From: Hungatella hathewayi | Lineage (GTDB): Bacteria > Bacillota > Clostridia > Lachnospirales > Lachnospiraceae | Direction: 5' to 3' | Length of the DNA: 64,000 nucleotides | Assembly (NCBI GenBank): GCA_025149285.1 | Contig: CP102274.1 | Coordinates: forward strand, 6,428,489 to 6,492,488 | In this document: positions 16,931-26,052 of the stretch, piece by piece | How positions within the stretch are numbered: the stretch's first letter is position 1 | Layout of the letters: each line of letters begins with the position of its first letter | Notes under the pieces: generated by a model | What the model was told of the DNA's origin: nothing | Database searches by the model: none | Seen by the model: the letters and a program-made list of their open reading frames with translations, nothing else | Translations under genes and position numbers: made by a program

Positions 16931-17851
16931 TTATTCTCCGCTCCGAATCCGGGCCGTCCTGCGCACCGTTATCCGGTCCCCTTCTTCCACAGTTCCGCAG
17001 AGAAGCGGCGAATCTGCATCGTATACTGCCCTCCGTCTCTTTACTGCTTCCTCACTGTCATTGGCATAGCAGTATTTACAGCCGCACAGGCAGGTGTCGT
17101 ATGCCCCCGTTTCCACGCTCTCCACACATCCGCACACCGGCCTCTGGTTCTTATCCTTCTTCACATGGATTGGAACCCCCAGAATCTGTTCGGCCATGGC
17201 CGGGTCGATACAGCTTCCGTGCCGGATTCCCACATCACTCAAATCAACGGCCTCCGCACAGCTCTCCACCCTCATGCCAAACCGCTCCGCCGTCTTAACG
17301 AATGTCTCCCCCATCCGTTTCATAGTCTCCGTGTCCGGCGTCTCCAGAGGAATCCCTCTCATATTTCGTTTCGTCTTCCCGTAACAGTCCAGAAAGCTTA
17401 TGACCACCTTGTCCGTACAGCCGCAAATCCCTTCTGCTATCGCCTCAAATGCACGGAAATGGTACTCTGCAGGATATCTTTCATTTAACAATACCGGATC
17501 GTACCTCCATACCATCCGGTTCCTGCCAGCCGTTTCTGCTGTTTCTCGAAATATGCGGATCAGTTCCCGTTTGTCCGGAAGCCCCGGTTCCATGCCGCGT
17601 CCATATCCCGTCAGTGTAAACTGTATGTAATACGGGATTTCTCCCAGTTCATCAATCCGTTTCATCATGGGCTCCGGATTCTTCGTCCAGAACACCACCA
17701 GATCCACCAGATCAGGAGACAGCTCAATCCTGCTGACCTGGTGGCTGTTCATCGGATTCTTCACGTAGAGAAATCCCTCTTTCATTCGATTAAAAAACCA
17801 GTCGGAATAGTACTGTGGAATATCCGTTCTTCTGCTCACGCTCAGTATCAT
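16931..17851 (-). CDS. DUF1848 family protein with a C-terminal cysteine cluster
   Basis: A 306-aa protein matching DUF1848 from its opening MILSVSRRTDIPQYYSDWFF, a barrel-like body and a C-terminal cysteine-rich tail (VCGCVES then CLCGCKYCYAN) that looks like an iron-sulfur or metal site. The family is widespread in anaerobes; no reaction is established. The first segment resembles the opening of DNA-photolyase-like or radical-SAM-like barrels, but no classic CxxxCxxC lies at the N terminus. The gene starts 43 bases downstream of the 17894 gene (minus strand), possibly in one unit with it. Confidence 0.8.
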   Translation of the reverse strand: MILSVSRRTDIPQYYSDWFFNRMKEGFLYVKNPMNSHQVSRIELSPDLVDLVVFWTKNPEPMMKRIDELGEIPYYIQFTLTGYGRGMEPGLPDKRELIRIFRETAETAGRNRMVWRYDPVLLNERYPAEYHFRAFEAIAEGICGCTDKVVISFLDCYGKTKRNMRGIPLETPDTETMKRMGETFVKTAERFGMRVESCAEAVDLSDVGIRHGSCIDPAMAEQILGVPIHVKKDKNQRPVCGCVESVETGAYDTCLCGCKYCYANDSEEAVKRRRAVYDADSPLLCGTVEEGDRITVRRTARIRSGE

Positions 17852-17893
17852 GGCCGGTCTCCGTTCCGTTTATGCTAAAGCCATTATACCCTA

Positions 17894-18325
17894 TTAAAGA
17901 GCGTCCTTCAACCGTTCCACATTATTCTCCTCAAATTTGAGAAGACGCTTCATCAGAGCCGTCACCTCTTTCTCCGCCTCTTTCTCATACTGGTTAATCC
18001 GTTTGACCGCATCAATAATTCCCATATTGCTTCCCTGAATCAGCATTTCCGCAATGTGAGAGGAAGACTTATCCATCAGGGTCTTCATGTCTATCATGAG
18101 ATAGGTCATAATTTTTTCCAGGGCTCCAATTCCCTTTTCATCGTAGCCATGGCGGTTTAAAAGTTCTTTCGCTTCCTCATGAATCTGCTTGTACTCCTTA
18201 AGCTGTGCCTCAATCCGCTTCTTAAACGCCTCGTTATCAATCATAGGAAGCAGCTGGTTTAAGGTCTCAACTCCCATCTGGGAGTTCTGATAGACAAAGT
18301 TAAGCATTTCCGCATCTGCGCTCAT
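17894..18325 (-). CDS. Small all-helical protein of unknown function
   Basis: A 143-aa, cysteine-free, highly charged protein predicted to be four long helices (ferritin-like length and spacing) but without an obvious carboxylate iron-binding set. The start MSADAEMLNFVYQ is chosen because AAGAGG lies eight bases upstream; a GTG three codons earlier overlaps the ribosome site. I do not recognise the family. The same layout (helical bundle, 140-150 aa) occurs in clostridial proteins of unknown role. Confidence 0.6.
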   Translation of the reverse strand: MSADAEMLNFVYQNSQMGVETLNQLLPMIDNEAFKKRIEAQLKEYKQIHEEAKELLNRHGYDEKGIGALEKIMTYLMIDMKTLMDKSSSHIAEMLIQGSNMGIIDAVKRINQYEKEAEKEVTALMKRLLKFEENNVERLKDAL

Positions 18326-18518
18326 CTCCAACACCTCTTTTCATTCATTATTAATTTCCCTGATAGTATGGGGCAAAATGCAGCAATTCATTCTCCCGGC
18401 GGCAGTGAAACCGCAAAGCTTTTCAGATTCATGCATAAAACGGCGGCAGGACAGGAAAAATAATGGAGTATCCGTAACTGACTACTTTATGAATTTATCA
18501 TGATGACTGGAGGATTCT

Positions 18519-18911
18519 ATGAATAAACAGCCTGTATTTTTAACGGACAGAGACCATCTCGTTGTACTCGAGGCCATCACAGGAATGCCAAACGCGGCAG
18601 TCCCGGACAGCTTAAAACCATTTGAAATCCTGGATCCCAACACCTCGGAAGGCGCTTCCGAAAAGCATCTCCCCATCATTGAAACTGACGGGAACCGTGT
18701 AACGGTAAAGGTCGGAAGCATCTTTCATCCCATGAGCGAGGAGCATAACATCGGCTGGGTCTGTCTGGAGACAGAGGCCGGCGTCACCATGCGCGTTCCC
18801 TTAGACTCTGCCTGTGATCCGGTTGCCTATTTTACGCTGGAGGACGGTGACGCTCCGAAAGCCGCCTACGCCTGGTGCAACCTCCACGGCTTCTGGAAAA
18901 CCGAAGCATAA
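18519..18911 (+). CDS. Superoxide reductase-like (desulfoferrodoxin family) protein
   Basis: A 130-aa protein that keeps every ligand of the catalytic Fe(His)4Cys centre of superoxide reductase: E48-K-H50-L-P, H70-P-M, H76-N-I-G-W, and C120-N-L-H123-G-F-W. It would reduce superoxide to peroxide without making oxygen, which suits an anaerobe. The N-terminal 40 residues align with the desulforedoxin domain position but have no cysteines, so the second iron centre of classical desulfoferrodoxin is lost (class III type). Preceded by a GGAGG ribosome site. It stands alone between two minus-strand units. Confidence 0.9.
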   Translation: MNKQPVFLTDRDHLVVLEAITGMPNAAVPDSLKPFEILDPNTSEGASEKHLPIIETDGNRVTVKVGSIFHPMSEEHNIGWVCLETEAGVTMRVPLDSACDPVAYFTLEDGDAPKAAYAWCNLHGFWKTEA

Positions 18912-18972
18912 AAAGACCGAACCGTGGAATGCAGCAGATCAGGGGTTCAAAAAACACGGCAATGCAAAAAAA

Positions 18973-19010
18973 GAGGAATGCTCCGAACATCTGCTTTCGG
19001 GGCGTTCCTC
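18973..19010 (-). terminator. Terminator of the first sugar ABC operon
   Basis: Fifteen-base arms with two wobble pairs (18973-18987 and 18996-19010), followed on the minus strand by TTTTTTTGC. It serves the convergent minus-strand operon ending at 19050; the plus-strand tail (superoxide reductase side) is weaker. Confidence 0.85.
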
Positions 19011-19049
19011 TGCCTTGCTTCTGTCATATCCTATAGTATTTCCCTGTCT

Positions 19050-20486
19050 CTATATCTTCTGCCGGATCCTTCTGACATCTCCATCTTTTGACATCTTTTT
19101 AACCTCCAGCACAGTTCCATCCAGACCGGTTATCACCTTGATTCCCGGCCCGGCTTCAAATATTTTTTTCCCGTTTATAAAGCCTTCCGCTCCATTTCCG
19201 CTCTGCACCAGTTTAAAGGAACGCTCCCCCCAGATCTGTTCATAAATGCTCTCATAGCCGCCCACAGTCCCCCAGAAGACCGTGTCCTGTTCCAGATGTA
19301 CGCCGTACATCCGGGCCGCATATTCCAGCACCGATAAAAGAGCCGGTCCGTAACAATCCTGTTCCCCTTCCAGGCAGACAAGCGACGGCGCTGCCGTAAA
19401 CGGGTCATACTGCTGGACAAAGATACAGTCCTCGCCAATGGCCTGAAACAGCTTTTCTCCCAGTTCCGGAATCAGACTGTCATATCCGTAGTTTTCCAGC
19501 GCCCGGATGGCCCGCTGATATGTCAGCGCCTCCGCCTGGCCGCTCCAGTCATTGGTCGTCACGTTTCGGAACAGCGGGTCGTTTACCGCAACCGAGGGAA
19601 GCGGCATATGCGTCCAGAATTCCTCCGGATTCAGCAGATGGTCGTTCACGAAGCGATCGGCCATCGGCTGGGTAAAGCTGTTCCAGTACATGGCACGCAG
19701 ATTATTATGGGTCATGGTGCGCAGAACCCGGTGATTCTTATCCCGGTCAAAGCAGGCGCCTGCCGTTTCGTCCCACAGATAGGTCCGGATCTTCCCCTGT
19801 ACCTGCGCCGCCTTCTCCTTCCAGAATTCCATCTTCTCCACGTCGTTCCGGATTCTGCTGATCTTCGCCAGCGTCTCCCTCGACGCATAGGAAAAACTCA
19901 TAATATCCATGGAGGCCATGGGCACCACGCTGCATCCTTCCGGAGGGGTCTCCTTACTCCAGTCGTCGGGTGCATCCCCGTACCGGAGGGCATGGTCTTC
20001 CCCGGTGTCGTATTTGCACCAGGTCTCCAGGCAGCCGTCCCCGTCAGAATCCCGCACGCGCCATAAGTAGCTGTCAAAACGCTCCAGCGTGGTGTAAAGC
20101 AGATCGAGATATCCAGGATCCTTTCCCATCAAATAATATACATTTAAAGCTGCGGAAGGAAAACAAAAGCCCTGAAATTTATTGAACTGGGGAATGATTT
20201 TCCCGTCTTCACACGCTACGCTTCCTGGAATTCTGCCATCCGCCCTCTGATTTTCCATAAAAAGCAGCTGATTGTTGATTCCCGCTTCCAAATTCCGTTT
20301 GGCGTACATCTCTCCGCCCATGGGCTGCGTCTCCAGCCATATTTTTTCATAGCCGCCGCCTTCAATCAGCACCAGTCTGCCGCCAAACTGTTTCAGATTC
20401 TCTCTGGACTTTCTTTCAGCCGTATCCACCAGCTTCTGCAGCAGGCCGCAGGAGGTCTGAAATGATACACTCGTTTGATTTTTCAC
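19050..20486 (-). CDS. Glycoside hydrolase, GH63/MGH1-like alpha,alpha-barrel
   Basis: A 478-aa cytosolic protein without a signal peptide, matching the (alpha/alpha)6-barrel glucosidase family that includes GH63, trehalase-like and mannosylglycerate hydrolase (MGH1) members. Recognisable elements are DGDGCLETWCKYDTGEDHALR, an acidic region with ASMDIMSFSY, and TNDWSGQAEALTYQRAI toward the C terminus. It closes the operon of a sugar ABC importer, so it probably cleaves the imported glycoside. Substrate is not resolvable. Confidence 0.75.
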   Translation of the reverse strand: MKNQTSVSFQTSCGLLQKLVDTAERKSRENLKQFGGRLVLIEGGGYEKIWLETQPMGGEMYAKRNLEAGINNQLLFMENQRADGRIPGSVACEDGKIIPQFNKFQGFCFPSAALNVYYLMGKDPGYLDLLYTTLERFDSYLWRVRDSDGDGCLETWCKYDTGEDHALRYGDAPDDWSKETPPEGCSVVPMASMDIMSFSYASRETLAKISRIRNDVEKMEFWKEKAAQVQGKIRTYLWDETAGACFDRDKNHRVLRTMTHNNLRAMYWNSFTQPMADRFVNDHLLNPEEFWTHMPLPSVAVNDPLFRNVTTNDWSGQAEALTYQRAIRALENYGYDSLIPELGEKLFQAIGEDCIFVQQYDPFTAAPSLVCLEGEQDCYGPALLSVLEYAARMYGVHLEQDTVFWGTVGGYESIYEQIWGERSFKLVQSGNGAEGFINGKKIFEAGPGIKVITGLDGTVLEVKKMSKDGDVRRIRQKI

Positions 20487-20553
20487 ACGTTTTTCCTCTC
20501 TGTGTCATTATATTGCAGTGTCGTAATACCGCTGTTTCACAGTACCGCAGATA

Positions 20554-21396
20554 TCAGCCCTTGATGCCGCTCGTGCTGATTCCCTCTACCAGATACCGGT
20601 TAAAGAACAGGAAAATCAGGAATACCGGAATCAGTGACAGCGTGGACATGGCAAACATGGCGCCATAGTCCGTAGTGGAGGTGGAATCCGCAAAATTCTT
20701 AATGGCCACGGAAGCCGTGTACATTCTGGGCTTGCTTAAGTAGATCATCGGCGACATGAAATCGTCCCATTTCCAGTAGAACTGAATGATGATCGTGGTT
20801 ACAATGGAGGGCTTTAAAAGCGGCAGAAATATCTTTGTAAATATCGTATATTTGCTGCATCCGTCGATGATGGCCGCCTCGTCTAAATCTTTCGGAATGC
20901 CGGCTCCGAACTGCATCATCTGGTAGATGAAGAACGCCTGGCCGAAGAAATGCGGCAGGATTAAAGGAAGATACGTTCCTACGAAGCCAAGTTTGTTGTA
21001 GATGATATACTGCGGCACCAGAATAATCTGTGTCGGGATCATCATCGTACAGATCATGGCAGTGAACCAGATATTTCTCCCTTTGTATTTCACCCTCGAA
21101 AATGCGTAAGCCACACAGGCTGACGACAGTACCGTGGCAAATGTCGATACCGCGGCTACGAAAAACGAGTTGGAGAAGAAGGTGGCAAAACTGATTCCGC
21201 CGAATCCCTTCCAGCCGTTGGCAAAATTTTCCACTCTCCAGGCCGGAGGAATCAAATTCATTCCTCCGTTTAAGATTTCCGTGTTATTTTTGAGTGAGCC
21301 GCTGATCATCCAGAGCACCGGATATATCATAAGGAGTCCGAACAGGCACACAAACAAATGGTAAAGGACTGCTTCGATTTTGTGTTTTTTCGTCAT
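20554..21396 (-). CDS. Sugar ABC transporter permease, MalG type
   Basis: A 280-aa permease with six membrane helices. The cytoplasmic EAA loop reads EAAIIDGCSKYTIFTKIFLP, the docking site for the ATPase subunit. It starts 14 bases downstream of the MalF-type partner. No ATPase gene is in the operon; in Firmicutes a shared MsmK-type ATPase usually serves such importers (family knowledge). Confidence 0.93.
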   Translation of the reverse strand: MTKKHKIEAVLYHLFVCLFGLLMIYPVLWMISGSLKNNTEILNGGMNLIPPAWRVENFANGWKGFGGISFATFFSNSFFVAAVSTFATVLSSACVAYAFSRVKYKGRNIWFTAMICTMMIPTQIILVPQYIIYNKLGFVGTYLPLILPHFFGQAFFIYQMMQFGAGIPKDLDEAAIIDGCSKYTIFTKIFLPLLKPSIVTTIIIQFYWKWDDFMSPMIYLSKPRMYTASVAIKNFADSTSTTDYGAMFAMSTLSLIPVFLIFLFFNRYLVEGISTSGIKG

Positions 21397-21410
21397 AATC
21401 TTTCCCCTCC

Positions 21411-22316
21411 TTATTGATCTGCCTCAGAAAATACCCAGAATTTCGAGGATTTAAAGAGAATAAATGTGATTAAGCTGATTAAAACCAGCATGAGCCAGCT
21501 CATCGCACTGGCATACCCCATATTGGACCATTTGAACGCGTGGTTGTAGACATAGAGCGCGTAGAAGTTGGTTGCATCGTTAGGTCCGCCCTGGGTGATG
21601 ACAAATGCCTGGGTAAAGGCCATGAACGCCGTGATCGTCTGCATAACCAGGTTATAGAGAATGATAGGGGAAAGGCAGGGAAGCGTGATGCGCAGGAAAC
21701 GCTGCCATTTATTTGCTCCGTCAATCTCAGCCGCCTCGTAATAGCTGCCCGGGATTTCTTTCAGGCCTGCTGCGAAGATGATCATCGAGGAGCCGAACTG
21801 CCAGGCCGACATTAGGACCAGGATTCCCATGGACAGCTTCGGGTCGCCAAGCCAGGACAGCTTTTGCAGTCCCAGGGAAGCCAGGATGGTGTTGGCAAGA
21901 CCTTTTCTTGAAAAGATCGTCTTCCATACCAGGGCTACCGCAATACTTCCTCCGATTAAGGACGGTACGTAATACAGGGAACGGTAAAATGTGACTCCCC
22001 GTCTTCCCTGTGTCAGCAAATATGCCACAAACAGAGCGAAAATCAGCTTCGTCGGCACTGATGTAACGACGTATATCAACGTTACTTTTACGGAATTGAT
22101 GAATCGCTCATCTTTTAACAGATCCAGATAGTTTTGTATTCCGATAAATGCCGGCGTCTGGCCCAGTTTGTAGTCGGTTACCGAATAGTACATGGAAACC
22201 GCTATCGGTATCAGGGTGAATGCCAGAAAACCGATAATAAACGGGAGCGAGAATATATAGCCCACCGTGTTGTCGTTGTACCAGAACTTTTTTATGCTGG
22301 CTTTCCTTTCTTCCAT
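21411..22316 (-). CDS. Sugar ABC transporter permease, MalF type
   Basis: A 301-aa permease with six membrane helices and the EAA loop EAAEIDGANKWQRFLRITLP. The N-terminal MEERKASIKKFWYNDNTVGYIF is cytoplasmic. It lies downstream of the binding-protein gene with a 244-base gap that contains two strong hairpins, and 14 bases upstream of the MalG-type gene. Confidence 0.93.
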   Translation of the reverse strand: MEERKASIKKFWYNDNTVGYIFSLPFIIGFLAFTLIPIAVSMYYSVTDYKLGQTPAFIGIQNYLDLLKDERFINSVKVTLIYVVTSVPTKLIFALFVAYLLTQGRRGVTFYRSLYYVPSLIGGSIAVALVWKTIFSRKGLANTILASLGLQKLSWLGDPKLSMGILVLMSAWQFGSSMIIFAAGLKEIPGSYYEAAEIDGANKWQRFLRITLPCLSPIILYNLVMQTITAFMAFTQAFVITQGGPNDATNFYALYVYNHAFKWSNMGYASAMSWLMLVLISLITFILFKSSKFWVFSEADQ

Positions 22317-22344
22317 TGGTCATTTCCTCCATTTTTTTGCACAG

Positions 22345-22390
22345 AAAAGGCAGGTGAGGTGAATATAGGGGCTGATCCCACCTGCCTTTT
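22345..22390 (-). repeat. Intercistronic hairpin 2 between binding protein and permease genes
   Basis: Perfect 12-base arms AAAAGGCAGGTG / CACCTGCCTTTT (22345-22356 and 22379-22390). The minus-strand arm ends in T's close to the permease ribosome site region, so partial termination or 3'-end protection is likely. See also the larger hairpin at 22489-22551. Confidence 0.7.
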
Positions 22391-22488
22391 GCTGGTTTGC
22401 GGTGCCTCGGTTTTGTGAGGTATCCCGGTAGTCCGCCATGCACCTCGATTCCGCTTCGCTTCATCTCGGTCACGGGCTTCGCCCTATG

Positions 22489-22551
22489 AAAAAGGACAAA
22501 CCCAGATCTGCTTATGTGCGAGCACAACGCAGATCTGCATTTGCCCTTTTT
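22489..22551 (-). repeat. Intercistronic hairpin 1 directly after the binding-protein gene
   Basis: Arms of 23 bases (22489-22511 and 22529-22551) pair nearly throughout, around an inner loop that itself holds GTGC/GCAC. It begins eight bases after the binding-protein stop codon and ends in TTTTT on the minus strand. This fits an attenuating terminator or an mRNA-stabilising end that keeps binding-protein expression above permease expression. Confidence 0.75.
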
Positions 22552-22559
22552 CGCATGGC

Positions 22560-23894
22560 TCATTGCTGGCGTGTAAATTTACTCTCCGCGAATTCGACTA
22601 ATTGACTGGCCGCGTCTTCTGGGGTTACATCTCCGTACTGTACTTTCTCAATCAGCAGCTTGTACTGATCTTCTATCTCCGTCTTTGGGTCCGGGCTGAT
22701 GACGTTGCAGTCTTCTTTGGGGAAGTTTCCGATTTTGTCTACGAAATCGTAGATCATCTTGCTGCTGTCGTCTGCCTGCTCCATGACTACGTCTCTTACT
22801 TTCGACATGATCGGTACACCGCGCTCGCCGTTTAATACTTTGTTGGCTTCGATGTCATTAACAAAGTAATTGATGAACTTAGCCGCCTCTTCTTTGTTTT
22901 TGGAACTCTTAGCCATGCATAACTGCTGGGAGGACTGAACTCCCATTCCGTAGGAACCGTCCTTTGTGATACGCGGTACCGGCGCGATCTTTATTTCTCT
23001 GCCCGCTGCATTGACGATGGAGGCAATCTGGTTGGACGATACCCAGGTCATGGCTGCGTCTTCTGTCACCAGATAGTCGCCTTCAATGTCCTTGATCTCC
23101 TTGATTGCTCCTGTATCAGGATACGATCCTGCATCGGTTAAATCTTTGATCATCTGCATATACGATGCAAATGTGGCTGTATCAGTAAATTCCAGGCCAT
23201 CGTTAGTCTTCTTAAAGAAGTTTCCATCCTTCTCAGCCTGAGAAGCCCTCTGTGTTACACCCGCAATGAAGTTATCCATCTTTGAGCTTCCGTAGATTCC
23301 CAGTTTCTCTGTAATCGCCAGACAGTCGGCCTTCCACTCATCCCATGTCCAGTTATCAGACGGCTCTGCCAGTCCTGCTTCTGCAAACATGGCCGGATCG
23401 TAAGCGATTCCGTAAGTGTTGGTTCCAATGGAGATTCCCACCTGAGTGCCGTCGTTGTCTCTCGTAGTCGCCAGGAAGTTCTCTGTGGTATCGCTTACAT
23501 CAATGGTTCCTGCTTCAATATAGGAGTCCATTGGTTCAATGCTGTTTATATATTTCGGGAAGTTTCCGCCCATCTGGAAGATATCCCATACATCATCGGC
23601 TGCCACCAGAGTATCCAGCTTTGTAAAGTAGCTGTCAAAATCATAAAACTCCGCTTCAATATGTACATTCGGATTCTGTTCCTCATACATTTCAATTACT
23701 TTGTTCGTAGCGTCATGCCTCGTCTGTGATCCCCACCACGCCATGCGCAGTGTGATCTGCTCACCGGACGCTGCCGATTCTTTTCCGCTGTCCGCCGTCT
23801 GTGTATTTGTCTCGGCTTTCTGTCCTCCGCACGCGGTCAGTGATGCTGCCATAACCACCGCTGTTGTCAATGCCATAAGTCTTCTTAATTTCAT
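22560..23894 (-). CDS. Sugar ABC transporter substrate-binding lipoprotein
   Basis: A 444-aa family 1 extracellular solute-binding protein. The start MKLRRLMALTTAVVM is chosen for its AAGGGGA ribosome site; the longer frame would run into the promoter. A lipoprotein signal ends LTACGG, with the cysteine as lipid anchor. A TNTQT-type linker precedes the mature domain, which opens QITLRMAWWGSQTRHDAT and shows the usual family pattern. It captures oligosaccharide outside the cell for the two permeases downstream. Confidence 0.92.
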   Translation of the reverse strand: MKLRRLMALTTAVVMAASLTACGGQKAETNTQTADSGKESAASGEQITLRMAWWGSQTRHDATNKVIEMYEEQNPNVHIEAEFYDFDSYFTKLDTLVAADDVWDIFQMGGNFPKYINSIEPMDSYIEAGTIDVSDTTENFLATTRDNDGTQVGISIGTNTYGIAYDPAMFAEAGLAEPSDNWTWDEWKADCLAITEKLGIYGSSKMDNFIAGVTQRASQAEKDGNFFKKTNDGLEFTDTATFASYMQMIKDLTDAGSYPDTGAIKEIKDIEGDYLVTEDAAMTWVSSNQIASIVNAAGREIKIAPVPRITKDGSYGMGVQSSQQLCMAKSSKNKEEAAKFINYFVNDIEANKVLNGERGVPIMSKVRDVVMEQADDSSKMIYDFVDKIGNFPKEDCNVISPDPKTEIEDQYKLLIEKVQYGDVTPEDAASQLVEFAESKFTRQQ

Positions 23895-23984
23895 AATTGA
23901 TCCCCTTTTACACCTTTCGCTGTCTTTGTTCTCACTTGTTACCTGCTTAAGCTTTTTTCGGATCCGATACGTTTCTGTAAACAT

Positions 23985-24013
23985 ATCTTACTATTTCAGA
24001 CTTATTTTTTCAA
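23985..24013 (-). promoter_or_regulatory. Internal promoter of the binding-protein gene
   Basis: On the minus strand TTGAAA (24013-24008) and TAAGAT (23990-23985) are 17 bases apart, giving a roughly 85-base leader. Two imperfect copies of GTGCnnAAAnCGG lie just upstream (minus strand, 37 bases apart), possible sites for the AraC protein encoded next door. Confidence 0.6.
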
Positions 24014-24062
24014 CCGATTTGGGCACTTTCACCAATCCATCAAAAAATCTCCGGTTTTTGCA

Positions 24063-24944
24063 CTATATTGACTGGTTTTCCTCGTCCTCATTCTTTTTCC
24101 GCTTGGATTTACGGTACTGCAGCGGAGACATTCCCACATATTTCTTAAAAACGCGGTCAAAATAGGATAATCTTTCATAGCCCAGTTTTTGAGAAATTTC
24201 CTCCATGGACAGCGACTCATCCAACAGCATGTCCCTGGCATGACCGATTCTCTGGCAGTTGATAAATTCATTTACTGTAAAATTAGTCACCTCTTTGAAG
24301 ATCCGGCTCAAATAGCTTTTGTCCATATAGAAGATTCCGGCCAGGTCCTCCAGCCCGTAGACCTCCGAGTAATGCTCCATGATATACTGGATTATCTCCC
24401 TTGCCTTCGCGTAACGGAGCATCTTTCCGTTGGGCATGTGATACTCCGCACACCTTGTGCCAGCTCCGTACAGCATGGAAATGATAATGGAAATCAATAG
24501 ATTTTTTACCTCCGCGGACGCGAAGGCCCTCTTCTGCCCCATTACCTCTTCCATCTTCTTAAGCTTTTTCTCCACCGCCGCCAGATGCTTTCCTTCCAGC
24601 CGGTAAACGCCATGATAATTTGCAAAAAAACCGATCAGGTCCAGCTCCATGGCCTTTCCCATGCTGACCAGCCATTTCTCATCCACCTCAATTAAGATTC
24701 TCTCGTGGTATTTCCCCCCAATCACATTCGTGAAGGGAATCTGCCGTTTGTCAATAAAAGTAAGCGTCCCCCTGTCCATCCGGTAGCTTTTGCTTCCCTG
24801 ATAGAAAAACCGTTCTCCATCCAGAATATAGTAAATCTGGTACTCATTTTTATAAAATCCGATAGTCTCTGTTAAATCACAGTCTCTGGCGACGTGGCTG
24901 ATTCCGATCCCGTCGCATTTCCCCGTGAAGAATACTTCTTTCAT
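24063..24944 (-). CDS. AraC-family transcriptional regulator
   Basis: A 293-aa regulator with an N-terminal cupin-like sensor domain (about 15-150) and a C-terminal double HTH (about 185-285: SEVYGLEDLAGIFYMDKSYL and SMEEISQKLGYERLSYFDRV). Its start codon overlaps the stop of the GH43 gene (ATGA, 24941-24944). It probably senses a sugar and activates the adjacent binding-protein/permease genes and its own operon. Confidence 0.9.
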   Translation of the reverse strand: MKEVFFTGKCDGIGISHVARDCDLTETIGFYKNEYQIYYILDGERFFYQGSKSYRMDRGTLTFIDKRQIPFTNVIGGKYHERILIEVDEKWLVSMGKAMELDLIGFFANYHGVYRLEGKHLAAVEKKLKKMEEVMGQKRAFASAEVKNLLISIIISMLYGAGTRCAEYHMPNGKMLRYAKAREIIQYIMEHYSEVYGLEDLAGIFYMDKSYLSRIFKEVTNFTVNEFINCQRIGHARDMLLDESLSMEEISQKLGYERLSYFDRVFKKYVGMSPLQYRKSKRKKNEDEENQSI

Positions 24945-25822
24945 GATGTTTCCGCTACGCGCAGCGTGTCCTCCTCCTCGATCAGACGGTAAAATACCGG
25001 ATGCTCCTTCAAATGTTCATTCGGCGTATGCAGGGTCAAATACAGTTCCCCGGAATTACTCTCAAATATCATGCCGTGGCCTCCGTCCTTTTCAAACAGC
25101 AGACGGTCATCCTGTGTCCATGTACCTGTAATGTCCCCATTATCCGAATAGGCCAGCGCCTCCGTATACCCCTCTTTTCCGAAGCTGGACCAGAGCATGA
25201 TGAGACGGCCGCTTTCTGTCCTGTACAGATACGGCCCATCCGTCACATAATGAAGGCCCGGCCGCTTTTTATTGGTGATCGGCTTTACCCAGCCTGCGGC
25301 CTCCGAAGCATGAAATAATGTCACCGGGTCAGATACTGCCTCCCTCAAATCCCGGCTCAGCTCCACCGCGCAGATACTGCCATCCGAAATCTGAACCCAC
25401 TCATGGACAAACACCATATATGGTTTTCCGTCAGGTGACACATAGAATGTCCCGTCAATACACTCCCAGTCCTTCGGCGTGATCTGACGGTCACTGTGCA
25501 TTACGAACGGCCCCAGCGGACTCTCCGACTTTAAGATCGCAGTTCCCCCATGTACACTGCTGTCCTTAAATGTTGCAAACATGTAGTAAGCCCCCTGGTA
25601 TTTATGTACTTCCGGAGCCCAGCAGTTCATATCCGCCCAGAAGTCCTCCGGTTTATGGAACACTTCGTACGGTCCGTCCCAATTTTCCATATCTTCACTG
25701 ACATAGCAGTCAAAGCCGGTTGCCGCCATCCAGCAGGTAGCGGCCCTCGTCCCGTACATATAGTATGTTCCGTTCTCTGCGAGTACAAATGGATCCCTGA
25801 TGTTAATTTCTGTGTTTTTCAT
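24941..25822 (-). CDS. GH43-like glycosidase, five-bladed propeller
   Basis: A 293-aa intracellular protein of the GH43/DUF377 propeller fold. The catalytic-type aspartate is in NIRDPFVL near the N terminus; WAPEVHKYQGAYYM and DGPYLYRTESGRLIML match blade motifs with the further acidic residues. There is no signal peptide. It is the first gene of the first sugar operon and is coupled to the AraC gene. Likely alpha-L-arabinofuranosidase or beta-xylosidase activity, but substrate is inferred only. Confidence 0.82.
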   Translation of the reverse strand: MKNTEINIRDPFVLAENGTYYMYGTRAATCWMAATGFDCYVSEDMENWDGPYEVFHKPEDFWADMNCWAPEVHKYQGAYYMFATFKDSSVHGGTAILKSESPLGPFVMHSDRQITPKDWECIDGTFYVSPDGKPYMVFVHEWVQISDGSICAVELSRDLREAVSDPVTLFHASEAAGWVKPITNKKRPGLHYVTDGPYLYRTESGRLIMLWSSFGKEGYTEALAYSDNGDITGTWTQDDRLLFEKDGGHGMIFESNSGELYLTLHTPNEHLKEHPVFYRLIEEEDTLRVAETS

Positions 25823-25923
25823 GATGTTCTTCTCCTTCCGGCTAAGCCGTTTTCCATATTTTTTTCATCATATCATAAAAGTCCGGGAAAAAACATACCT
25901 TCGGCTCTCCTCCTCTTTTGGCA

Positions 25924-25964
25924 TTTTGGGGTTTTCGTCATTTTCACTATTTTCCCCTTATTTT
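25924..25964. promoter_or_regulatory. Phased A/T tracts upstream of the GH43-araC operon
   Basis: Five TTTT tracts begin at 25924, 25932, 25941, 25950 and 25961, roughly one helical turn apart, in the divergent control region between the GH43 gene and the 26206 unit. Such phasing bends DNA. On the minus strand it lies upstream of a TATGAT -10 near 25880 that lacks a good -35, as expected for an activator-dependent promoter. Confidence 0.4.
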
Positions 25965-25996
25965 CAACCCATTCTTTGTTAATATATAAACATTCA

Positions 25997-26025
25997 TTGA
26001 CGATCTGATATCCATATGCTAGACT
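25997..26025 (+). promoter_or_regulatory. Promoter of the 26206-29255 unit
   Basis: TTGACG (25997-26002) and TAGACT (26020-26025) with a 17-base spacer. Expected transcription start is near 26032. The following leader (about 175 bases) contains a terminator within its first 65 bases. Confidence 0.6.
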
Positions 26026-26052
26026 ATAAATTAAATAATGCTAATGAGATTA

